A DNA stretch of 64,000 nucleotides from Demequina pelophila (lineage in GTDB: Bacteria > Actinomycetota > Actinomycetes > Actinomycetales > Demequinaceae). The first letter of the stretch is position 1, and the number at the start of each line of letters is the position of its first letter. The DNA is taken from assembly GCF_000971175.1 (NCBI RefSeq), contig NZ_BBLY01000001.1:1117050-1181049 (forward strand). Direction: 5' to 3'. Below the pieces are notes generated by a model. It did not search any database and was not told the origin of the DNA. It saw only the letters and a program-made list of their open reading frames with translations. The translations under genes were made by a program, and so were the position numbers. Below, in pieces: positions 28,101-36,019 of this stretch.

Positions 28101-29956
28101 CAGAGCCGAATGAGTGAGTCCTCGTCGGCTTCAGGTGTCAGGTGCGCCATTCGCGCCAGCAGGATCGCGGCGGGGTCGAGATTGCGGAAGCCCTCAGACC
28201 TGAGCAGTTTCTCGACTCCATCGAGTGCGAGGAATTCGGGAAGGACGAAACTCGCGTCCTCGATTTCGACGCCAGGCTCCTGGCGCAAGAAGACCTTGCT
28301 CCGATGCGCGAGCCCTCGAAGACCTGCCGTCGTGGGAATCACCGGCGCGTTCTCGATCGATTCGACCTTGAGGTTGCCCCTGACGAATCGAAGCGCGTCT
28401 GCTGCCGCCTGCAGGTCACCCGACGCCCACAATCGAAGCCACGTCAGAAGTCCGGTCTGCGGCACTGCGGCAAGTGACTTCTTGAGGTCTCGACCGTCGT
28501 CCACGTGTCCAGGCGCTGCGAACGCGGCGACGAACAACTGGCGGAGGCGCGCCATGCGCTGGGCGGTTGCATAGCAGCGCCAATGGGGGAAGTTGGCTGG
28601 CGTGCCCGGCGCTTCCATCCACGCCCGGTAGACAGTGTGATCGACAGGTGCCTCGAAGTTCAGCGGTTTGAACGCCGACGCCAGGTGAAGCCGGCCTCCG
28701 GCGTCAGGCACCATCTTTCGCGTTGCGGCGATCCGTGGCACGCGGTCGCACAACACATCGTCTCCAAACGAGCGGGACTCCCGGCCTCGCGCCGGCAAGT
28801 AGTCAAGGTGCGACGCCGGGTCATCAGCCGTTCCGAGCGCCGTCAACGCCTCGACGAACAATCCCGAAACAGTCTCAAGAATCTCGCGATTGTAGTCATT
28901 GTGGAGCAGGGTCGTGCGGTCGTCATTGACGCTCCAGGGAGCGTTGAAGAGCGCCGACGCCGTAGTCCGATCCTGCAACGGGAAATAGGACCAGAACTCG
29001 CCCAACCTGCGTTCAGCATGCCGGACCGGCACGGCCACCGTCACCTTGACGGCCTCTCGTGACACCGTCTCGCCGACCTCGCGGCGAGCGTCCGCCGAGG
29101 GTCGATGCATCGTGTCCTTTACGATCCACTCGGCCCCGTCCGCGTCGATCTCAGCATCGCGGCCGGAGTCGGCGTGGTACTCGGATCGCTCAATGCGGAA
29201 CATGTCGTGTCCGAGCGGCTTCGACACATGCCGGACGTCAAATCCGACCGCCCCAAGTACTCGCAGCCGGATTTCCCGGACCGCGGTGACAAAGAGTAGA
29301 AACTCCGAGTCGAAACTCTCAATGTCGTGCTTCAGACGGCCAATGTTTGTGACGTCCGGCAGCTTGATGATCGTCGTGGCCCAGGTTGCGAGGTCACGCA
29401 GGGTGCCGTCATTGCCAAATTCGCGTCCCGCATCGACTGCGGTCGCGGTTCGCAGGGCCGGCAAACTCTCGTGCGCCCCAATGATGCTGGTTACCGCGGA
29501 GCGAGCCACCGGTGAGTTGAACTCGAAGGATACGGAACGGCTAAAGACCTGTGGCCGCCCCGTCACCGCCAGCACGGACTTGAAGCCGAGCCCAAAGCGG
29601 CCGATCTCGTCGCCACGCTTGGCGCTCAGATGTGCGTGTTCAATCGCAATGATCCCCTGCTTGGAGAACGGCCGACCCTCGTTGGCGCAATATAGGGTCG
29701 CCTTCTCAGGATCGAGGACAATCTCGACACGCCCACCCGAGGCCTCGCCCGCCATCGCATCGGCGGCGTTCTGTACCAGTTCTAGCAGCGTCCGATTCGC
29801 GTACCCGCCCGTACGAATGCTTTCTTCATGGCGCGCATGCTCGGTGATCAGATTCGGATTCGCGCGATATGCCGCGATCGCGCGCCCAAACTGCGCTTCG
29901 ATTTCATCGGAAAGTCCCAGGTCCGGCTCCCACGCCGCGATTGTCACTGCTTCCAT
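25193..29956 (-). CDS. giant GHKL ATPase-SF2 helicase fusion
   Basis: A 1587-residue protein. The N-terminus (~residues 50-140) is a sacsin/Hsp90-type GHKL module: N-box LLELVQNAADAM, G1-like YCANEGRPF, and G2 GRFGLGFKSVLA. A ~1000-residue middle region has no motif I recognise. The C-terminal third is an SF2 helicase with motif I MVELPTGAGKTRVA (~residue 1215), motif II VIVDEGHRAG (~1320), motif III GLSATPFKG (~1350) and motif VI QMAGRGLRGP (~1540). A GAGGGG ribosome site precedes the ATG. First gene of a four-gene overlapping operon and the second GHKL ATPase of the island. Probably a large DNA motor or sensor. Confidence 0.9.
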   Translation of the reverse strand: MEAVTIAAWEPDLGLSDEIEAQFGRAIAAYRANPNLITEHARHEESIRTGGYANRTLLELVQNAADAMAGEASGGRVEIVLDPEKATLYCANEGRPFSKQGIIAIEHAHLSAKRGDEIGRFGLGFKSVLAVTGRPQVFSRSVSFEFNSPVARSAVTSIIGAHESLPALRTATAVDAGREFGNDGTLRDLATWATTIIKLPDVTNIGRLKHDIESFDSEFLLFVTAVREIRLRVLGAVGFDVRHVSKPLGHDMFRIERSEYHADSGRDAEIDADGAEWIVKDTMHRPSADARREVGETVSREAVKVTVAVPVRHAERRLGEFWSYFPLQDRTTASALFNAPWSVNDDRTTLLHNDYNREILETVSGLFVEALTALGTADDPASHLDYLPARGRESRSFGDDVLCDRVPRIAATRKMVPDAGGRLHLASAFKPLNFEAPVDHTVYRAWMEAPGTPANFPHWRCYATAQRMARLRQLFVAAFAAPGHVDDGRDLKKSLAAVPQTGLLTWLRLWASGDLQAAADALRFVRGNLKVESIENAPVIPTTAGLRGLAHRSKVFLRQEPGVEIEDASFVLPEFLALDGVEKLLRSEGFRNLDPAAILLARMAHLTPEADEDSLIRLWDSALDVPVRQASKLLADPTNAGAGYVRVPTRSGGWQWPQKVIDLDHETDDRFASLLLDKSRCVPEVAHSLGVATQPQEGFDIEDEFFGDEYQSWVLETLNSNRGPGERPVERVELFPPADDSSRGPVSALLVLAASGGPDHDRVLWTMGLLAGSAEFWDCEDIDSGLNHKVLSPVRWAVDRAGLVMTTRGCVPPRRAVDSGLVQYAELLPLFQGPRAVAATLAPPKELSQVDPDTLRSALQTPHLARTIPDTALVDFIVGACRSAYPGSRPPGIPARVGRAVENRPPESVFVAENEEQRDYLENRQRPYLYATEESADALVSVVGCRRFQDSFSFSLVVEGRQPAQRVLDVFTGLRSVATAHSLTNAMVVRAGRITKLVTTEDGVEDKSLESHLDGVTLVVSELVDDDRVLHLVNEAFDLSLTNAQLVDVRKKGLAHELEAMRVDAKSADNDADRLAAYFGDDDLREALPRGLWSALAAQGLVDRNTAVGELFLTVYGSDSVKLLADNFRQLGFTDVPTMWAGNSATISWLRDMGFGSEYGGRRGERRDAEFVVPGATILNPLHDFQERIRSELNEVLTVRDARGRASKAMVELPTGAGKTRVASETVLRLFIEGRLRGPVLWIAQSQELCEQAVQTWSTVWRGLADERPLTVARLWDNNDVHEPDTEFSIIVATDAKLRVIIEQESDDYEWLRNASAVIVDEGHRAGASALYTRILTWLGIAGHGYERPLVGLSATPFKGKSEEATKSLVARFGNRKISAFDERAYQELAGLGVLARVKHQVLQGVDVALTPAQRREATEMRRISPEVLDRIGASHDRMSVLVEHILGLDPDWPVLVFTPSVLSAQLLAAVLRYRGVEAAAVSGQTSRQERRDVIERFKARELRVLTNCDLLIQGFDAPGVRALYIARPTFSPNAYIQMAGRGLRGPANGGKEECLIVDLADSFGDSNADELLGFREYEDLWQRQDA

Positions 29957-30131
29957 ACCGCAATCCCCTCAAAGAGTCGCCGCGAACAGGCTAGGAGCGC
30001 AGCGCGCGACATACCAGCCATGCACTCGTCGCTGGCTTGGTGAAGATCCTGCCACTCCCCTCCGACACTGCAGTTCAACCGCTCGGACCACGGCAGTGAT
30101 CTTCCTCACGCCCGCCCAATACGGTGGACCA

Positions 30132-30569
30132 GTGGACACTCCGAGGCCCCGCGCGACGTCCGAGTTGGCTGCCCGCACAATGCGCGCCAACCGCTCGCGC
30201 GACACCGCTCCGGAACTCGCGGTTCGCCGCCTGGTGCACGCGTCGGGTCTTCGCTACCGTGTCGCCGCACACCCGATCAAGGGGCTCCGCCGGACGGCGG
30301 ACATGGTGTTCGGCCCGGTCAAGGTCGCCGTGTTCATCGACGGCTGCTTCTGGCACTCATGCCCGCAGCACGCCACCAGCCCCAAGGCGCACTCCGACTA
30401 CTGGCTGCCGAAGCTTCAGCGCAATCGCGAACGCGACCTGGAGACGAATGCGGCGCTCGAGGCCGCGGGCTGGCTCGTACTGCGGTTCTGGGAGCACGAA
30501 CCTGCCGATGATGTCGCGAGAAGCGTCATCGAGACAGTCCTCGAACGGCGCGGGCACTCGTCCACGTAG
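30132..30569 (+). CDS. vsr: very short patch repair (Vsr) endonuclease
   Basis: A 145-residue Vsr-type endonuclease. Recognisable are MRANRSRDTAPELAVRRLVH, the catalytic Asp in TADMVFGPVKVAVFIDG, the zinc/active-site CFWHSCPQH and the C-terminal LRFWEHE. In known systems Vsr nicks at T:G mismatches created by deamination of 5-methylcytosine, so it pairs naturally with the dcm methylase of this island. The GTG at 30132 (preceded by GGTGGA) is preferred; ATG at 30180 would truncate the N-terminal arm. Divergent from the giant helicase gene, convergent with the HNH gene. Confidence 0.9.
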   Translation: MDTPRPRATSELAARTMRANRSRDTAPELAVRRLVHASGLRYRVAAHPIKGLRRTADMVFGPVKVAVFIDGCFWHSCPQHATSPKAHSDYWLPKLQRNRERDLETNAALEAAGWLVLRFWEHEPADDVARSVIETVLERRGHSST

Positions 30570-30593
30570 GAATCGCGGGCCAGGCGCCGCGGC

Positions 30594-31817
30594 CTACTTC
30601 CGAAAGACGTGCTCCTCGTGCCACTCGAAGTAGGTCTGGCTCGCCTTGCTGGCGACGTACCGGTCGATCCGCCGGCCCAGAATCGCCTCGATGCGACTCT
30701 CGAGCGCGCTGCCGCCCTCGACTTGCGGCGATGCGGCCACGGCTCCGTCTGGCCCCGTGATCGCGATGAGGCCGTCTTCGTAGAGCGCGTCGCACCCGAA
30801 GACGCACGCGAGCATCGCAATGTTCTGGAGGTCTCGCTTCTCGGTCTCGTCTGCCACCGAGCGCCTCTTGATGTGGGCTGCCCAAAGGAATCGGGCCGGG
30901 TACGTCTCACCGCACAGCGCGCACTCGGCCTCATCGCGTCCGGCCAGCAGCTCCGTACGGAGCGTCGCCTGTTCACGCCGCTGGCGAGCCGTCACTTCTC
31001 GGTAGAGCTCGCCTTCGAACCGCGTGCTTCGAGCTTTCCCGGCGCCCGATGGCTTGTGGCCGCCCCAGCCCATGGTCAGCGGCGCACTTCCGACGATTCC
31101 CACGCCGGGAAGCGTCAGCAGCACCGCGCCGACGAACGCCGAGCGATACCCGACCACCGGCGTTGCCAAAACCACCCGACCGTCCGCGCGCAACCGTGCG
31201 AGCGCGGTCTCAAGCCCGTCAAGATCGACCACTGTGCCCTCGGGCGACTTGCCCGTGGCCACAACAGCGCGTCCATCTGACACCGACTGAATAGTATTGG
31301 GGCGTCCGCTGGCAGTCCTCATCGCGACTCCGACCAGGCTCCGAGCAATCTCCTCCGCCGTCGCAGCAATCAGGCTGCCCTGGACCAGCAGGTCGAGGAG
31401 CTGCTCCTCCTCCAGCGCGGGCACGAGTCGGAGCTTGATCCGGATTCGCTTCGTTGGATTGCCACCTTTGGCGCCTGGCGCCCTTCCCACGACGGTCTGC
31501 GCCTGCTTGATCTCGGCGATGAACGTACCCACATCACCATCGATGACCCGCCCCGGGGTCCCCTCGACGATCCGACGATCCGACAGAGGCAGCTCCTGCA
31601 CGGTTCGCGAGTCCACGTAGGCGTCGTCGATGAGCGCGCCGACCTTTCGACAACGATCAACCAGACAGGTCAGCGCCGCGTCGTAGTCGGGGTTGCGCGC
31701 CGTACCCGCCTGCGCCGAGCCACCGCGACTTTCGACGACGATGTCGAATTCGGCACCTCGATACTCGACATCGAAGTCCGCGTCGAGAACCCGGCCGCTG
31801 TCATCGATCAGGTGCAT
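30594..31817 (-). CDS. HNH endonuclease, right edge of defence island
   Basis: A 407-residue protein. The HNH domain lies near residues 305-370, with CALCGETYPARFLWAAHIKRR and a downstream ACVFGCDALYEDGLIAI. The N-terminal 250 residues contain LDADFDVEYRGAEFDIVVES, which resembles a PD-(D/E)XK-like or dimerisation strand pattern, but I cannot assign it. It ends 24 bp from vsr (convergent) and starts 13 bp from the M50 protease stop, marking the island border. Probably a restriction nuclease, possibly recognising modified DNA (inference). Confidence 0.82.
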   Translation of the reverse strand: MHLIDDSGRVLDADFDVEYRGAEFDIVVESRGGSAQAGTARNPDYDAALTCLVDRCRKVGALIDDAYVDSRTVQELPLSDRRIVEGTPGRVIDGDVGTFIAEIKQAQTVVGRAPGAKGGNPTKRIRIKLRLVPALEEEQLLDLLVQGSLIAATAEEIARSLVGVAMRTASGRPNTIQSVSDGRAVVATGKSPEGTVVDLDGLETALARLRADGRVVLATPVVGYRSAFVGAVLLTLPGVGIVGSAPLTMGWGGHKPSGAGKARSTRFEGELYREVTARQRREQATLRTELLAGRDEAECALCGETYPARFLWAAHIKRRSVADETEKRDLQNIAMLACVFGCDALYEDGLIAITGPDGAVAASPQVEGGSALESRIEAILGRRIDRYVASKASQTYFEWHEEHVFRK

Positions 31818-31829
31818 GGCATGAGCATG

Positions 31830-32549
31830 TCAGACGATGTGCCCGACCATGATCCAGCCCCCGAACGCGGCACACCCCACCGTCACCAGCCAGAACAGCC
31901 CGACCCACACGGCCCCGGGCACCCGGGTCAACCGTGCCAGCGCATCGGCGTCGGAGCCCCTCCCCCGGCCCCGCCGGCGCGACGCGCCCAGCTCCAGCAC
32001 GGCACGCACAGCCCCGAGCAGCAGGAGCCACGCGATCCCGTACGCGATGCCCACGCGCCATTCGTCGGGCAGCGACCACGCGGCGGCGCCGAGCCCCGCG
32101 ATGGCCACGACCATCACGAAGAAGCCGAACCAGTTCCGGATCCGCATCAGCACCAGCAGCAGGACCACCAGCAGCGCCCACAGCACCCCGACGGCCCAGC
32201 CCTGCGACAGCGCCCACGCGCACGCGAGCCCCAGCACCGCCGGCGCCGGGTAGCCGGCGAACGCGACCAGGGACAGGGGAAGGCGCCGCGCGTTGCCCCA
32301 GGACTCGGTCACGCCGGACGTGTCCGAGTGCAGCCGGATGCCCGAGACCCGCCGGCCGGTCAGCACCGCGACCAGCGCGTGCCCGCCCTCGTGCGCGATG
32401 GTCACCGCGTGGCGCACCACGCCCCACAGCGCGGGCACCGCGAGCACCGCGACCACCACGCCCAGCGGGATGAGGACCGCGGGCAGGGTCGGGTAGATGT
32501 GCATCGTGACGTCCGCCCACAGGCGGTCCCAGATCGCGGCGAGGTCCAT
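31830..32549 (-). CDS. M50-family membrane metalloprotease
   Basis: A 239-residue polytopic membrane protein. HEGGH at about residue 73 is the HExxH zinc motif of M50 (site-2) proteases; the family's second zinc ligand region is not obvious to me. At least five hydrophobic segments follow or surround it, for example VLIPLGVVVAVLAVPALWGV and VLWALLVVLLLVLM. No PDZ domain is seen, as in the short M50B-like actinobacterial type. It would cut substrates inside the membrane. Backbone-like composition; first gene beyond the island. Confidence 0.82.
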   Translation of the reverse strand: MDLAAIWDRLWADVTMHIYPTLPAVLIPLGVVVAVLAVPALWGVVRHAVTIAHEGGHALVAVLTGRRVSGIRLHSDTSGVTESWGNARRLPLSLVAFAGYPAPAVLGLACAWALSQGWAVGVLWALLVVLLLVLMRIRNWFGFFVMVVAIAGLGAAAWSLPDEWRVGIAYGIAWLLLLGAVRAVLELGASRRRGRGRGSDADALARLTRVPGAVWVGLFWLVTVGCAAFGGWIMVGHIV

Positions 32550-32664
32550 GGCACGGCGAGCCTAGCGGGGTACCCCAACGCGGCGCGGATACGGCACACT
32601 GGTGCGCAATCGCGAGGTTGGCAACCAGGCGCCAGGCCCGAGCGATTGCAGCAGAGAGGCGGCT

Positions 32665-34299
32665 ATGCCGTACCCGTCCCCAACCGAGCACTCGCTGTCC
32701 CCCAGCAGCACATCCCAGCCGACCGTGTCGCCGGTCCAGACCCACTGGTGGCAACGGTGGTGGGTCCAAATTGTGATCGGCGTGCCTGTCATGGGCTTCC
32801 TGTTCGCCTCCGCGGACCCCGTGGGTGACACGTGGCTACTGCTCGCTTGGGTGGGTGCGCTCACGTGGCTCGCGTACGGAATCGTCGACCCCCGCCGCAG
32901 CCCTCCGGCGGTTCTCAACACTGGTGCGAGGAGAGCGGTCCCGTTCCGAAGAGTCGTGGTCCGCCACTTCGGCGTTGGCGTTGCGATCTTGATGCCTTCC
33001 CTAGCGATTGCTGCGATGACGAACACCACCGATGACACGAGGGACGTCCTGTCTGCCGAGGTCGAAGCCGAGCGCGCAATCGTCGCATCCGAGTCACCAT
33101 CTGCCCGCGCATCGATGGCAGTGGCACCGCCCGTGCTCACCGAAGCGGACCGCGAGCGTGTGAGCGCCTACGGAGAATGGCTAGCCGACCTGGAGTCGCT
33201 GAGCTTCCCAACCGAGTACACGGGCGGCGCCGCCGACAGCACGGTCGCGACGCTGGACGAAGCAACGGCGACATACCCGGGCGACGACCCATCCATCCCG
33301 ACCGCGCTCGACATCGCATCGGACGCCATCAGCAGCGCGTTCACGGCACTCGCGACAGAGCACGCCGCAAACCACGATTCCGCCCAGGATCGTTTCACCA
33401 CCGCAGCGGCGGGCCTCGCCACGGCGGCCACGAGCATCGAATCCGAGCTCGATGCCCTCGCTGTCGAGACCGGCTACCGACTCGTCGGCGAGTCTGTGCC
33501 GGCCGCGACAACCACCACTGCGTCCACGACGGTGCTGCGCTGGATCGACGGCGACACCGTGCGGACATCTGCCGGTACCGTCCGCCTCATCGGCATTGAC
33601 ACCCCGGAACTGTCCGAGAAGTGCTCGAAGGCATTCGATGCCGTCGCCGCGGTCGAATCGCTTGCCCCAGCGGGCACGGCCATCACCTTGGTGAACCCGG
33701 CCAGCGTGGACGACACCGACAAGTACGACAGGCTCCTGCGCTACGTGCTCGTCGACGGCACCGACATCGGGTACGCACTGCTGATCAATGACCTCGCCGA
33801 GGCCCGCTACGACTCGCGCGACGGATACGCGTGGCATCCGCACGAGTCGGCGTACCGCGCTGAAGGCGCGCCCGTCGGCGACAAGGCGCTGTGCGAGTGG
33901 GAGGACGACTCGCTCGCAGGCTTCGTGCTCGCTGCGGCGATCGCCGCCGGAGACGACGACTCCGATTGGCACTCGCGTCTGGCTCGGCTCTCTCGCATGT
34001 TGAGGTCGGCTGACGAGCCACTCGACAAAACCATGGCCTCCGCCGTGGCCCAGCATGAGAAGCGCGAGGCCGCCGAACGCGCCGCACGGGAGGCGGCCGA
34101 GGCCGCCGAGCGCGCTGCGGAGGAAGCCGCAGCGGCTGCCGAACGGGCGGCCGCGGAGGCTGCCGAGGCCGCAAGTTCCTCCAGCGGCACCTCAAGTTCG
34201 TCGAGTTCGTCCGGATCGACCTTCAACCCCGACACGTACACGGGTTGCCGCGCCTACGCACCCGGCGGCAAGACCTGGAAGCCCATTCCGTGCCCGTAG
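32665..34299 (+). CDS. membrane-anchored thermonuclease (SNase)-family protein
   Basis: A 544-residue protein. Two hydrophobic segments (~residues 33-50 and 56-72) and a third near 105 anchor it. A central SNase domain (~residues 285-410) has DGDTVRTSAGTVRLIGIDTP and KYDRLLRYVLVDG, retaining the Arg-Glu-Arg catalytic pattern. Then comes a ~45-residue Ala/Glu/Arg coiled coil (EKREAAERAAREAAEAAERA and on), a Ser-rich linker and a short Cys-containing tail (YTGCRAYAPGG). The ATG at 32665 has GAGAGG 6 nt upstream. Likely an extracellular or wall-associated nuclease; topology uncertain. Confidence 0.8.
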   Translation: MPYPSPTEHSLSPSSTSQPTVSPVQTHWWQRWWVQIVIGVPVMGFLFASADPVGDTWLLLAWVGALTWLAYGIVDPRRSPPAVLNTGARRAVPFRRVVVRHFGVGVAILMPSLAIAAMTNTTDDTRDVLSAEVEAERAIVASESPSARASMAVAPPVLTEADRERVSAYGEWLADLESLSFPTEYTGGAADSTVATLDEATATYPGDDPSIPTALDIASDAISSAFTALATEHAANHDSAQDRFTTAAAGLATAATSIESELDALAVETGYRLVGESVPAATTTTASTTVLRWIDGDTVRTSAGTVRLIGIDTPELSEKCSKAFDAVAAVESLAPAGTAITLVNPASVDDTDKYDRLLRYVLVDGTDIGYALLINDLAEARYDSRDGYAWHPHESAYRAEGAPVGDKALCEWEDDSLAGFVLAAAIAAGDDDSDWHSRLARLSRMLRSADEPLDKTMASAVAQHEKREAAERAAREAAEAAERAAEEAAAAAERAAAEAAEAASSSSGTSSSSSSSGSTFNPDTYTGCRAYAPGGKTWKPIPCP

Positions 34300-34361
34300 T
34301 CCGGACTTCGATGATTTGACGGCAACCGACGGGCTCGAGTTCCGCGAGCACTCACCCACCC

Positions 34362-34748
34362 TCAGTCGTCACACGTGACGCACACCCCCGTCAGCGGCAC
34401 CGCCACGAAGCACCGCGGGCACACGGCGGGGGCCTCCTCGGCCACCCGCACCCGCGTCCCGCCACCCGCGCGGATCTTGTTGATGGGCAGCTCCACGTAC
34501 CGGCGCTCGCCGCGCGCCACGGTGATCTCGATGTACCCCGAGTGCACCTTGGCGACGTTGCGGCGCGCATCCGCGGACTCGAGCCCGATGTACGACCTGC
34601 TGGGCGGCAGGTAGACGCGCGCGAACTCGAGACCGGCCACCGTCTCGCGGACGGTGCTGCGATTCTCGGCGGGCGGGGCGAACTCGGCCAGAGCCGCCTC
34701 GAAGGAGTCGAAGTAGATCCGGCCGCTCGCCGGAGCCTCGGAGACCAT
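34362..34748 (-). CDS. small zinc-ribbon protein, member of a local paralog pair
   Basis: A 128-residue protein. The N-terminal ~85 residues are homologous to the protein at 35432-36007: YFDSFEAALAEFAPP with VYLPPSRSYIGLES here, and YFSRFENALADFAPA with VYIPQSRDFIGIEP there. The C-terminus carries a single zinc-ribbon-like CPRCF...GVCVTCDD (two CxxC). I know no family for it. ATG 34748 begins MVSEAPASGRIYF; an in-frame extension upstream exists but runs through GC-biased intergenic DNA. Divergent from the DHFR-like gene. Confidence 0.72.
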   Translation of the reverse strand: MVSEAPASGRIYFDSFEAALAEFAPPAENRSTVRETVAGLEFARVYLPPSRSYIGLESADARRNVAKVHSGYIEITVARGERRYVELPINKIRAGGGTRVRVAEEAPAVCPRCFVAVPLTGVCVTCDD

Positions 34749-34860
34749 GCCCCGATTCTCACCCGGCCCCGCCCCGCTCGCAGGGCGAGGGGGCCGCCGA
34801 CCCCGGCCGATGCATCGTCCACCGCGAGCGCCCGTCCCACCCGGGGAATACGGTGGCGGT

Positions 34861-35430
34861 ATGGGCAGGCTCATCGTCGAGCAGATGGTCAGCGCGGACG
34901 GCTTCGCCGCGGACGCGCGCGGCTCCGTCGCGCGCCTGGCGCCGCCGTTCGACGACGGCCAGTCGGCGCTGTCGCAGCTGCGCATGCTTGAGGAGGTCGA
35001 CGCGATCCTCATGGGCCGGCGCACCTACGAACTGTTCGCCGACTACTGGCCCCGCCAGCCCACCACCGGCGGGGACCCCGTCGCCGGCCCCATCAACGCC
35101 CTGCCCAAGCACGTGGTCAGCGCGACGCTGCGGCGCGCGCCGTGGGGCGACTACGCCTCCGCGCGGGTGGAGGTGGGCTCGCCGCGGGACATCGCCCGCC
35201 GGCTCACCACGCAGTACCAGGGCGACGTGATCGTGTGGGGGTCGCTCACGCTCGTGGGCGCGCTGCTCCAGCAGAAGGAGGTGGACCACCTGCGGCTGCG
35301 CGTGGTCCCCGTCCTGCTGGGCGAGGGCCTGCGCCTCGCGCCGGGCCTGCGCGACGACCGCCGCCTCACCCTCGTGGGCGTCGAGTGGCACCCCAGCGGG
35401 CACACCACCCTCGCCTACGACGTGGGCTGA
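34861..35430 (+). CDS. dihydrofolate reductase/RibD C-terminal-family reductase
   Basis: A 189-residue protein of the DHFR-like family (RibD_C). It starts LIVEQMVSADGFAAD, with LMGRRTYELFADYWP as NADPH-site sequence and VWGSLTLVGALLQQ and LRVVPVLLGEGLRL in the second half. True housekeeping DHFR motifs are absent, so it is probably a generic NADPH-dependent reductase of this superfamily. It ends one base before the convergent paralog's stop codon. Confidence 0.88.
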   Translation: MGRLIVEQMVSADGFAADARGSVARLAPPFDDGQSALSQLRMLEEVDAILMGRRTYELFADYWPRQPTTGGDPVAGPINALPKHVVSATLRRAPWGDYASARVEVGSPRDIARRLTTQYQGDVIVWGSLTLVGALLQQKEVDHLRLRVVPVLLGEGLRLAPGLRDDRRLTLVGVEWHPSGHTTLAYDVG

Positions 35431-35431
35431 G

Positions 35432-36007
35432 TCAGTCGCAGAAGTCGCAGCGGCCCGTCGCCGGAAGGTTGACGAAGCACCCCTGGCACACGGCCGCGGG
35501 CGCCGGTTCCGGCTTGGCGGCCTTTTTGGTGGCCGATGCACGGGGCGCCTTCACCGTGACCGGCACCGAGGCTGCGGCCTCGGCGGACACCGCGACCGGC
35601 GCCACGGGGGCGGGGGTCGGGGCGGGCGCCTGGGCGGCGGCCAGGGTCTGGGCGAGCGCATCGGCGACCGCCTCCGAAGGCGAGAGGTCGGCCGGAGCGG
35701 CCGGCGCATCGTCCACCACGACCGGCGCGGGCTGCGGGAGCTCGACGAACGAGCTCACTCCCCCGCGCGGGTGCAGCGCGATGAAGGTGGGGAACACGTA
35801 CGCGATGGCCTCGCCCCCGTCGGACGGCTCGATGCCGATGAAGTCGCGCGACTGGGGGATGTAGACGTGCGCGGCGTCGAGCTCGCGGACGGTCTCGAGG
35901 ATGGTGGGGATCGCCTCGATCGCGGGCGCGAAGTCCGCCAGAGCGTTCTCGAAGCGGCTGAAGTAGGTCCGGGGTTCAAGCTCAGTCGTGATGCTCACGG
36001 ATCCCAT
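35432..36007 (-). CDS. zinc-ribbon protein with Ala/Pro linker, second paralog
   Basis: A 191-residue protein. The N-terminal ~85 residues are homologous to the 34362-34748 protein. A long Ala/Pro-rich linker (~residues 90-170) with a basic stretch (ATKKAAKPEP) leads to a C-terminal zinc ribbon CQGCFVNLPATGRCDFC. The linker is the main difference from its paralog. Family unknown. Upstream lie three ACTTCCGGAC-like repeats spaced 23-24 bp, which may control it. Confidence 0.72.
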   Translation of the reverse strand: MGSVSITTELEPRTYFSRFENALADFAPAIEAIPTILETVRELDAAHVYIPQSRDFIGIEPSDGGEAIAYVFPTFIALHPRGGVSSFVELPQPAPVVVDDAPAAPADLSPSEAVADALAQTLAAAQAPAPTPAPVAPVAVSAEAAASVPVTVKAPRASATKKAAKPEPAPAAVCQGCFVNLPATGRCDFCD

Positions 36008-36019
36008 TGTGCGCCTTTG

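Noticed and set aside
29046..30569. Long plus-strand open frame extending upstream of vsr
   Set aside because: Its first two thirds lie antisense to the giant GHKL-helicase gene. Only the last part matches the Vsr family, so the CDS is restricted to 30132-30569.
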